57,520 nt of DNA. Origin: Spirochaetales bacterium. Lineage in GTDB: Bacteria; Spirochaetota; Spirochaetia; SZUA-6; DRHE01. Within the stretch, counting starts at the first letter, position 1. Each line of letters begins with the position of its first letter. The notes below the pieces were generated by a model, which searched no databases, was not told the DNA's origin, and saw only the letters and a list, made by a program, of their open reading frames with translations. Of the stretch, positions 50,936 through 57,520 are shown one piece after another. The position numbers and the translations under genes were made by a program. The stretch spans positions 1 to 57,520 of the forward strand of contig JAUWZD010000014.1 of NCBI GenBank assembly GCA_030615505.1. Direction: 5' to 3'.

Positions 50936-53002
50936 ATGAAATTTTATTTTATAAAGATACGATATCGCATATTTACCTTTTTTATAGTAATCAGTTTGAT
51001 TGAAGTTTTCTTTTTATTCTTTGTGACCACTACTTTTTTAAAAAGAGATAGTATTAACTCAATAAAGAAGGATCTGTCTACCTCTGCTGAAGATACTCTT
51101 AAGCAATTAGAAGATAGAAAAGGATATTTAAGGAGTTTACTTGTAGAGGCTTCGCTTTTTTTAGATCCTGAAAGATTGGAATTGAACGTCAATTTCAAAT
51201 CAGATCATTTTGAAAAAGTCTATTTTGTTCATTTGTATGGTAAAATTGTTTTATTACAAGGAAAAACAGAATTCGATAGAATATTTTTCTGTACTGAATA
51301 TTCCGAAGTATATTCGGATTATTTTATTGAACAGGGGAATTTAAATATTGTAAATGTCTGTCCCGTTTATTTTAACAAGAAGGATAGTTTGAAAAGAATA
51401 TTTTCAGGAAGCCTTGTAGGGATAACAAAATTAAATAATTATGATTTAAGAGAGCTTGCCAAAAAGAATAATATTGATATTGCTATTACTTATTACAACC
51501 GTTCAATATTATCGAGTTTTGCCGAGTTTTCACATAAAAGCTTAAAATCTATGGGAGATGCATCATTGCTTATTATACAGGGTATGCCTTACTTGATAGA
51601 AAAGAAAGCATATTCCGATAATGTGATGCTTTTATACAGTTCTGAAGTTTTTTTTGCAAAGAGTTTTTTACCTGTTTTAGGCCAAATTAATAGAATTACA
51701 AATAATATAATAATCTTTTTTTTAGTATTTATATTGCTGCTGTTCATTGCTGCAATAGTTATTTCTTGGCAGACAACCAAACCGATATCAAATCTTATTA
51801 ATGCTATTCAGAAAGTAGGTATTGGTGATTATGAAGCAAGAGTTAATGTGAGGGTAAAAGATGAGATTGGGATTTTAGCGTCTGAGTTTAATAAGATGAT
51901 AAAAAAGATAGCATCTGCACGCGAATCCATGATCAAGTATACAGAAGATATTAAGCTTCTTCAATTATATAATTACTATATTATTGAATCTATACCGGAA
52001 CCATTGCTTACATCTGATAAAACATTAAAAATAGAATATTTCAATAATGCATCTAAAAAATTATTCGGACAGATAAAAGACAGAACCGATTTAAAGACAT
52101 TATTCTTAAAAGTATTTAAGAATGACGACTATAATGAAATTATTAATGCAGTAAAAACTGAAAGAGAGATATTTAAGAAGAATATTATATTAAAAAACAA
52201 TCATATCTATAATATTTCTACTCATATTGTTAAGTTACAGAATAAAGATCTCAATAAATCCATTATATATTTTCAAGATATAACTGATATTATTAAAATG
52301 GAATCAAGAATACTGCAATCAGAAAGGCTTTCATCCCTTGGCATATTAAGCGCAGGGATCGCGCATGAAATAAATAATCCTCTTGGGGCTATTCTAAGCC
52401 ATGTACAGCTATTAAAGGAGGATACGAATATAAGTGATGCAGGGCATGAGTCGTTAAAATGGATTGAATCGGAGACAAGAAGGATCGATGGTATTGTTAC
52501 AAAGCTGCTTAATTTTGCCTCTATAGATTCAGATAATAGCAATGAAAGCTGTAATCCCGAAACTGCATTAAGATTGACGCTTGATTTTATAAGCCATTTT
52601 GCTAAGAGAAATAAAGTACTTTTCGAAATAGAACTGTCCGATGAAGATATTTCTGTTATTACGGGCATTGAAGAGCTAAAACAGGTTTTTTTAAATTTAT
52701 TTTTAAATTCAATTACAGCAATGGAAAATAGCACTGAAAAAAATATAAAGATAGTATCCAGCGTATTAGACAAAAACTGGCAGGTCATTATTTCGGATAC
52801 AGGATGCGGTTTCAAATCTGAAGACAGCTTAAAGATATTTGATCCATTTTTTACTACAAGACAGGGAAGAGGAGGGACAGGATTGGGTTTATCCTTATGT
52901 TTTCGAATAATTAAGAAAGCAGGTGGGAGTATTGAAGCTATGCCAATCGATTATGGCGCAAGGTTTGTAATTTTAATGCCAATAAACGGAAGGAAAAAAT
53001 GA
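50936..53002 (+). CDS. NtrB-like sensor histidine kinase with HAMP and PAS domains
   Basis: A 688-residue membrane protein: helix 12-34, a periplasmic sensor domain (35-255), second helix 256-278, HAMP (280-325). A PAS domain follows (about 343-455, 'SIPEPLLTSDKTLKIEYFNNAS'), then the kinase core with His477 in 'SAGIAHEINNPLGAILSHVQLL', 'LNLFLNSITAME' (N-box), 'DTGCGF' and 'GGTGLGLSL'. Much more AT-rich than the operon before it. It overlaps the response regulator gene by four bases. It probably senses the ligand-bound lipoprotein encoded at 54375. Confidence 0.9.
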   Translation: MKFYFIKIRYRIFTFFIVISLIEVFFLFFVTTTFLKRDSINSIKKDLSTSAEDTLKQLEDRKGYLRSLLVEASLFLDPERLELNVNFKSDHFEKVYFVHLYGKIVLLQGKTEFDRIFFCTEYSEVYSDYFIEQGNLNIVNVCPVYFNKKDSLKRIFSGSLVGITKLNNYDLRELAKKNNIDIAITYYNRSILSSFAEFSHKSLKSMGDASLLIIQGMPYLIEKKAYSDNVMLLYSSEVFFAKSFLPVLGQINRITNNIIIFFLVFILLLFIAAIVISWQTTKPISNLINAIQKVGIGDYEARVNVRVKDEIGILASEFNKMIKKIASARESMIKYTEDIKLLQLYNYYIIESIPEPLLTSDKTLKIEYFNNASKKLFGQIKDRTDLKTLFLKVFKNDDYNEIINAVKTEREIFKKNIILKNNHIYNISTHIVKLQNKDLNKSIIYFQDITDIIKMESRILQSERLSSLGILSAGIAHEINNPLGAILSHVQLLKEDTNISDAGHESLKWIESETRRIDGIVTKLLNFASIDSDNSNESCNPETALRLTLDFISHFAKRNKVLFEIELSDEDISVITGIEELKQVFLNLFLNSITAMENSTEKNIKIVSSVLDKNWQVIISDTGCGFKSEDSLKIFDPFFTTRQGRGGTGLGLSLCFRIIKKAGGSIEAMPIDYGARFVILMPINGRKK

Positions 53003-54387
53003 AAAAGGTATATATTATTGACGATGAGGAATCAATTAGATCGGCATTGGATATAACCATAAAAAAGATGCGGATGCAGGCGGTATTGTTTGATAATGCA
53101 GAAGATGCTTTTTTAGAATATGAAAATCAAAATGACGCAGATCTTATTATTACAGATCTTGTACTTCCCGGCTGGGACGGTATGAAACTGATTTCAAAAA
53201 TGAAAAGCATTTATAATTCCCCACCAATAATTGTAATAACTTCTTACGGAACAATTCCTAAAGCTGTAAGTGCAATAAAAATGGGAGCCTTTGATTTTAT
53301 TACAAAACCTTTCGAGATTGAACGTATTAGAACCAGTATAGGAAATGCACTTAAATTAAGAAAAATCGAGGGCGAAAATAAAAGATTAAAGGCCGCATTG
53401 GAGATATTCCAAACGCATCCGGAAATATTATATAGAAGCAAAGCAATGCAGAATATAATTGATACAGTTAATAAAATAAGCTGTGCAGAAGTACCTGTTC
53501 TTATTTCCGGTGAAACCGGAACTGGAAAAGAACTACTTGCAAAGGCCATTCATAATAAGAGCAATAGGAGTTCAAATCCTTTTATAGCGGTCAATTGCTC
53601 TGTTTTATCCGGTTCTCTGCTTTTAAGTGAACTCTTTGGCCATGAAAAGGGGGCCTTTACAGGCGCTGAAAATGCTCGCATTGGTAGATTTGAGCTTGCA
53701 GATAAAGGAACGTTATTTTTTGATGAGATTGGTGACATGGAGCTGGATGTGCAGTCCAAAATATTGAGAGTTCTGGAAAACGGATGCTTTATGAGATTGG
53801 GCGGAGAAAGACTGATAAAAGTTAATGTCAGAGTAATTTCTGCAACCAATAGGGATTTAAAACGCCTGGTGGTCGAAGGAATATTCAGAGAGGATCTTTA
53901 TCATAGATTAAAAGTTATAGAGATAAAACTTCCACCTTTAAGTGAGAGAGAAGAAGATTCTTTGCTTATTGCTAAAGAGTTCATAAAGGAGTTTTCTATC
54001 AAATACGATAAGAAAGGTCTTTATCTTAGTAGAGAAGCTGAAAAAGCCATTAAATCTTATATATTTACAGGAAATATAAGGGAATTAAAAAACAGGATTG
54101 AAAGAGCTGTATTATTAACGGATAAGCCATTGATAGAAAGGAATTTCCTTTTTGAATCTGATGAGTGTGATAGAGGAAGTATTGATAGCGGATATAATGA
54201 ATCAATTAACGAACAGAATCTTAGATATGCTGTAAAGGCTTTAAAAGCCGATTTTGAAATACAAAGAATAAGAAATGCGCTTAAAATATGCAGGGGCAAT
54301 AGAACGGAAACCGCTAAATATCTTGGTCTTTCGCGTAAAGGATTAAGGGAAAAGATGATTAAATACAATATCACATGGCAAAAATAA
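52999..54387 (+). CDS. NtrC-like sigma-54-dependent response regulator
   Basis: A 462-residue activator: receiver domain with phospho-acceptor Asp53 ('LIITDLVLPGWDG'), AAA+ domain with Walker A 'GETGTGKE', the sigma-54 contact motif 'GAFTGA' in 'GHEKGAFTGAENARIGRFE', Walker B 'GTLFFDEIGDM', and a C-terminal Fis-type HTH ('GNRTETAKYLGLSRKGLREKM'). It activates sigma-54 RNA polymerase when phosphorylated by the kinase upstream. A GG-N10-GC promoter at 55810-55823 is a likely target. Its end overlaps the lipoprotein gene by 13 bases. Confidence 0.95.
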   Translation: MKKVYIIDDEESIRSALDITIKKMRMQAVLFDNAEDAFLEYENQNDADLIITDLVLPGWDGMKLISKMKSIYNSPPIIVITSYGTIPKAVSAIKMGAFDFITKPFEIERIRTSIGNALKLRKIEGENKRLKAALEIFQTHPEILYRSKAMQNIIDTVNKISCAEVPVLISGETGTGKELLAKAIHNKSNRSSNPFIAVNCSVLSGSLLLSELFGHEKGAFTGAENARIGRFELADKGTLFFDEIGDMELDVQSKILRVLENGCFMRLGGERLIKVNVRVISATNRDLKRLVVEGIFREDLYHRLKVIEIKLPPLSEREEDSLLIAKEFIKEFSIKYDKKGLYLSREAEKAIKSYIFTGNIRELKNRIERAVLLTDKPLIERNFLFESDECDRGSIDSGYNESINEQNLRYAVKALKADFEIQRIRNALKICRGNRTETAKYLGLSRKGLREKMIKYNITWQK

Positions 54388-55598
54388 GACCTTTTATAAT
54401 TATCAGCTTTATTCTATTGTTTTCGGCCTGTTTTTCAAACGAAAGAAAGTCAGAACAGGTAATTATTAGTTACTGGACAACTTCAAATCAAGATACCAAG
54501 CAACTGGAATTGGAATTAATAATGGAGTTTCAGAAGAAGTATCCATACATCTCTGTAATAAGAAGAGATTACAATACAAGCGATTATGCTAAAATATTAT
54601 ATAATGCTTTTAATTCAAATAATGCCCCTGATATTTTTACTCTTAATGCAGCATTCAGTATGCCACTAATTACTGATGGGCATTTAGAGCCTCTAAATAT
54701 TTCATTGCTTGAATATGAGAATGTGTATGAATTAATAGAAAAATATATTCCCGGGAGCTTGCTCGGCGCAACCTATTGGAATCAGATATTTGGATTGCCG
54801 GTGGAAACAAGTAATCTGTGCCTTGTGATAATAAATGATTCCTTTAAAGGCAATATTAAGACATTTGAGGAACTGCTTGAATATTCTAAAATAAATTCCA
54901 TGGTAAAAAATATAGATAAGAATATCATAGTTTATTTTAATATTAATGACGACCAGCCTGTCTTATGGTTTTCGGCAATGCTTTCCCAGTTGGGAGGGAA
55001 ACTGGTAATTCCGGAATTAAGAAGAGCCTCGATCAATAATAAGGCCGGAAGGTATCTTTTTAAATATCTATCTGAATTCAGAGACAGGGGTCTTGAGAGT
55101 CCATTTATTTTTTTCAACAACTCAACTGCATTTTTTTGCAGTATGCAGCAGATTTTTCAGGCAATAAAAGCAAATCCCGATAATATTAATAAGATTAGTG
55201 TATTTAAATTTCCTCGTTTTAAAACCAGAATATTTGACAATGGTTCCGATCTTTATCTTAAGTATTTTTATGTAAATAGTCATTCTGATTTGGTAAAAAG
55301 AAAGGCCGGCTGGATGCTTGCTGATTGGTTAACTTCACATCCATTTAAATATCTTAAGAATGCAGGTGTTATACAGCCTAATAAAAGGCTTTTTAAGGAT
55401 TATTTTAAAGATCCAATTCCTTTTTGCGATATATTTATTGAAGATATAGAGAATTGCCGGTTTCCACAATTTCTCCCTGAATTTAAAAAGATAAACAGGA
55501 CAGTTATAGATTTTATTAGCTATTTCTTTAATTCAGAAATTACACCTTCTAAGGCTGCGGAGATGCTGCAGGCTGAAATTGATAATATCCTGAAATAG
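54375..55598 (+). CDS. solute-binding lipoprotein, ABC family 1, coupled to the two-component genes
   Basis: A 407-residue lipoprotein: signal peptide with lipobox 'LFSAC' (Cys19), then a family-1 extracellular solute-binding fold ('ISYWTTSNQDTKQLELELIMEF', 'APDIFTLNAAFSMPL', 'IFGLPVETSNLCLVI'). It is a paralog by pattern of the transport binding protein at 55861 ('VYWTHEDPNRTLLEEAYIEEF', 'LYGLPLEITNWCIFM'). It has no permease of its own and overlaps the response regulator gene, so a sensing role for the kinase is more likely than transport. No SD outside the upstream gene. Confidence 0.82.
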   Translation: MAKIRPFIIISFILLFSACFSNERKSEQVIISYWTTSNQDTKQLELELIMEFQKKYPYISVIRRDYNTSDYAKILYNAFNSNNAPDIFTLNAAFSMPLITDGHLEPLNISLLEYENVYELIEKYIPGSLLGATYWNQIFGLPVETSNLCLVIINDSFKGNIKTFEELLEYSKINSMVKNIDKNIIVYFNINDDQPVLWFSAMLSQLGGKLVIPELRRASINNKAGRYLFKYLSEFRDRGLESPFIFFNNSTAFFCSMQQIFQAIKANPDNINKISVFKFPRFKTRIFDNGSDLYLKYFYVNSHSDLVKRKAGWMLADWLTSHPFKYLKNAGVIQPNKRLFKDYFKDPIPFCDIFIEDIENCRFPQFLPEFKKINRTVIDFISYFFNSEITPSKAAEMLQAEIDNILK

Positions 55599-55606
55599 AT
55601 AATGTT

Positions 55607-55640
55607 ACCCAATGGTTCCATAAATGTAACCATTGGGTTT
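55607..55640 (+). terminator. terminator after the two-component/lipoprotein operon
   Basis: ACCCAATGGTT (55607-55617) pairs with AACCATTGGGT (55628-55638), an 11-base stem with a 10-base loop, followed by only two T. It lies 9 bases after the stop codon; a weak U-run makes it a modest terminator. Confidence 0.6.
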
Positions 55641-55765
55641 CAAAACCAGTCGTTTTTTTAAAAGCTAAAGCTAAAATTGAAATTGACATAATTTATATAT
55701 AAGATTGTATACTTCTTTTTGTAATTAATTATCTTATAAGACATTATAAAATTAGTACGAGATTT

Positions 55766-55785
55766 TACCCATACACGTATAGGTA
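55766..55785. promoter_or_regulatory. 20-bp dyad, candidate activator site
   Basis: TACC-C-ATAC-AC-GTAT-A-GGTA is symmetric except for one pair. It is centred about 47 bases upstream of the sigma-54 -12 element. The Fis-type activator encoded at 52999 would bind a dyad of this kind; the distance is shorter than usual for enhancers. Confidence 0.5.
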
Positions 55786-55807
55786 ATTAATTATGAAAAT
55801 GTGTTGA

Positions 55808-55824
55808 TTGGCATGTTAATTGCT
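55808..55824 (+). promoter_or_regulatory. sigma-54-type promoter for the sugar ABC transporter
   Basis: TTGGCATGTTAATTGCT matches the -24/-12 consensus, with GG (55810-55811) and GC (55822-55823) separated by exactly ten bases. The first gene starts at 55861 with AAGGAGG. A sigma-54 activator gene lies just upstream. Confidence 0.75.
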
Positions 55825-55860
55825 ATGAATTATATAAAAATACTCTAAAGGAGGGCGTGT

Positions 55861-57156
55861 ATGAAAGCCGCTAAGTCTTTGATTATATTAATTTTTCTTA
55901 CTGGTGGATTGGTTTTGGCTTTTGCCGGTGGGCAGGCTGAAAAGGAAAAGCCGATTAAACTGGTTTACTGGACCCATGAAGACCCCAACAGGACACTACT
56001 TGAGGAAGCTTATATTGAGGAGTTTAAAATAGAAAATCCTCAAGTATTAGTTGTAAGGGAGACAACTCCTTCAAAAAAGATGAAGGAAAAGATATTAACG
56101 GCGTTTGCTGCAGGAAAGGGGCCTGATATCTTTAACAGGGATTCTGATGAGGAGTTCCAGTACATTGTAAACGGAAGGGTGGCTCCTGTTAATATTTCTG
56201 CACTTGGATATAAAAACCTCGATGCTTTAATAAAAGATTATCTGCCAGGAACCTTCGACGGCGCAATATATAAGGGAAAATTGTACGGGCTGCCGCTTGA
56301 GATTACCAACTGGTGCATATTCATGAATAATAGATATTTTAAAGAGGTAGGGCTTGATCCTGGAAAAGATCATCCAAAGACCTGGGAGCAAATGGTTAAT
56401 GTTGCAGAAAAGCTCACAATAAGGGATGGCGAAGTAATTACAAGAAGAGGTTTTGATTTCAGATATCCGTACTATTTCCAGTTCTTAGTGCCCATGGTCA
56501 ATCAATTAGGCGGTACCGTATTATCCAAAGATAGAAAAACCGCAGCAATCGATTCTCCTGACTGGATTAAGGTATTGGATTATATGCAGCAGTGGGGGCC
56601 GAACGGTCTGAATCTGGGTACTCCGACCTACAAGAATGCACGAAGAACTTTTAATAAGGATGACAACTCAGTTGCCATGTGTACTACAGGATTATACCAG
56701 GTGGCGAGAATAAGGAAAGAAAATCCCGATTTGCTTAACTATATTTCAATAGTTCCATATCCAAGATTTAAAGATGCCGTTAATGATAACGGTTGCGCTA
56801 TTTACGGCCACTATCTGATGGTAAACTCCCAGGCTTCAAAAGAAAATCAGGAAGCTGCCTGGAAGTTGATCATGCATATGGTAAGCCATGTTGAAGATTA
56901 TGTGGAAAAGTGCGGGCTCATCATTCCCAGTAAAGAGCTTTTAGCGAGTGCTAAGTTCAAATCAATAAAATGGGCAGATGTATTTACCGGCGATCTGTCA
57001 AAATCGAATTTTGTATTCCTGCATAAAGATGGGCAGAGGATACAGGAAGTGATAAGGGAGCTTGTTGAAGCAGTAATGCTTACAGAAGCTCAGCCGGCAG
57101 ATGCAGCGGGGAAGGCAAAAGCGAAGATTAATGAAATCTTAAAAGAAAGCTTATAA
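55861..57156 (+). CDS. ABC sugar transporter substrate-binding protein
   Basis: A 431-residue periplasmic binding protein of family 1. The signal peptide 'LIILIFLTGGLVLAFAGGQAEKEK' cleaves before 'GGQAE', without a lipobox. The mature part has 'VYWTHEDPNRT', 'GPDIFNRDSDEEFQYI', 'YGLPLEITNWCIFMNNRYFKEVGLDP', 'PKTWEQMVNVAEKL' and 'NDNGCAIYGHYLMVNS'. It delivers a sugar or oligosaccharide to the permease encoded next. The gene is separated from the permease by a terminator-like hairpin, so it is probably made in excess. Expression probably needs sigma-54 and the regulator at 52999. Confidence 0.92.
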   Translation: MKAAKSLIILIFLTGGLVLAFAGGQAEKEKPIKLVYWTHEDPNRTLLEEAYIEEFKIENPQVLVVRETTPSKKMKEKILTAFAAGKGPDIFNRDSDEEFQYIVNGRVAPVNISALGYKNLDALIKDYLPGTFDGAIYKGKLYGLPLEITNWCIFMNNRYFKEVGLDPGKDHPKTWEQMVNVAEKLTIRDGEVITRRGFDFRYPYYFQFLVPMVNQLGGTVLSKDRKTAAIDSPDWIKVLDYMQQWGPNGLNLGTPTYKNARRTFNKDDNSVAMCTTGLYQVARIRKENPDLLNYISIVPYPRFKDAVNDNGCAIYGHYLMVNSQASKENQEAAWKLIMHMVSHVEDYVEKCGLIIPSKELLASAKFKSIKWADVFTGDLSKSNFVFLHKDGQRIQEVIRELVEAVMLTEAQPADAAGKAKAKINEILKESL

Positions 57157-57173
57157 AAGTCGAGTTTAGAAGT

Positions 57174-57221
57174 CTTCCGGATGTCTTCTAAAAAAAGGCA
57201 TCCGGAAGTTATTTTTATTTT
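57174..57221 (+). terminator. hairpin between sugar-binding protein and permease genes
   Basis: CTTCCGGATG (57174-57183) pairs perfectly with CATCCGGAAG (57199-57208), followed by a T-rich tract to 57221. Partial termination here would lower permease expression relative to the binding protein. Confidence 0.75.
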
Positions 57222-57233
57222 GAGGGATAAAAG

Positions 57234-57520
57234 ATGAATGTAAAAAGCCATCAGAAATGGGGATGGTTTTTTGTGCTTCCTGCAGTTCTGTTTTTCGCTA
57301 TATTCAGATATATGCCCATGCTGTATGCGTTTTTTGCAAGTTTTCATTTTAAGGATATAATCTCTTTAAATCCACCGGTATTCGTTGGTTTTAAAAACTA
57401 TATACAGATATTTACAAGCACTGATTTTTTAAATTCTATAAAAGCAACTTTAATATTTGCCTTAGGATGTTTTTGTCCTTTGGTTTCAGTTTCTCTTTTT
57501 CTTGCAGTTTTAATTGTGGG
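57234..57520 (+). CDS. ABC sugar transporter permease (MalF/UgpA type), partial
   Basis: The first 95 codons of a permease. They start 'MNVKSHQKWGWFFVLPAVL', followed by 'FRYMPMLYAFFASFHFKD' and 'PPVFVGFKNYIQIFTSTDFLNSIKATLIFA', the standard N-terminus of binding-protein-dependent sugar permeases. It runs off the end of the window. GAGGGAT is the ribosome site. Confidence 0.9.
   Translation, partial: MNVKSHQKWGWFFVLPAVLFFAIFRYMPMLYAFFASFHFKDIISLNPPVFVGFKNYIQIFTSTDFLNSIKATLIFALGCFCPLVSVSLFLAVLIV

Noticed and set aside
52273-52815. 180-codon minus-strand frame opposite the kinase core
   Set aside because: The sense frame has H, N and G boxes; the antisense product has no features.
55607-55640. 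Riboswitch in the leader of the sugar ABC operon
   Set aside because: The stem is 9 bases after the previous stop and upstream of the predicted sigma-54 promoter, so it belongs to the end of the preceding operon.

Overview
The window looks like a chromosomal segment of an anaerobic, probably spirochaetal bacterium. The clues are two secreted binding proteins with a processed 'AGG..E-rich' N-terminus, paired nucleotidyl-cyclase genes, and a dense set of ferredoxin, heterodisulfide-reductase (Hdr)-like, corrinoid and tetrahydrofolate (THF) proteins with no respiratory oxidase. The phylum assignment is an inference from style; no rRNA is present.

Layout. 1-1060: remains of an RND/MMPL exporter, broken by frameshifts. 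1132-2487: class III aminotransferase. 2484-10656: organic-acid module: sucCD on the minus strand, divergent from a CaiB-type CoA transferase, a thiolase and a TAXI-TRAP transporter (binding protein, DUF1850 protein, fused permease). The two arms share one palindromic operator whose half-sites are the two -35 boxes. 10726-12336: Na+/solute symporter on the minus strand with a hairpin in its leader. 12597-27449: a 15-kb operon of 13 genes: two HdrA-like halves, MvhD, MetV, MetF, HdrC, a 1505-residue HdrA fusion carrying an inserted GltD-like NADPH domain, a second MvhD, FlxC/B/A-like proteins, DUF3786 and FolD. I read it as a very large methylene-THF reductase/NAD(P)H/ferredoxin electron-confurcating or -bifurcating complex with no recognisable HdrB. 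27558-31271: an island of fragments and a toxin-antitoxin pair (frameshifted Phd-type antitoxin, small beta-barrel protein, VapBC, AraC remnant, ABC-ATPase tail, orphan fragment, hypothetical protein).

31376-42183: housekeeping and signalling: glycerate 2-kinase, MFS transporter, tRNA-Met, thioesterase, an intact and a degenerate nucleotidyl cyclase, a PDZ-containing histidine kinase, RNase HI, ComM/YifB ATPase, HtrA-like protease. 42349-50864: one operon of IclR regulator, HisC-like aminotransferase, corrinoid protein, an MtmB-family methyltransferase without pyrrolysine, indolepyruvate ferredoxin oxidoreductase IorAB and an ADP-forming acyl-CoA synthetase. 50936-57520: AT-rich module with an NtrB-like kinase, an NtrC-like sigma-54 activator, a lipoprotein binding protein overlapping it, then a sigma-54-type promoter and a sugar ABC transporter that runs off the window.

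How it may fit together (inference): the 42-51 kb operon could strip a methyl group from an N-methylated, probably aromatic or heteroaromatic, amino acid onto the corrinoid protein, transaminate the product, oxidise the 2-oxo acid to an acyl-CoA with ferredoxin and make ATP. The methyl group, once on THF, could be processed by the MetVF/Hdr/Flx complex and FolD. A methylcorrinoid:THF methyltransferase and a corrinoid reactivase are needed for this and are not in the window.
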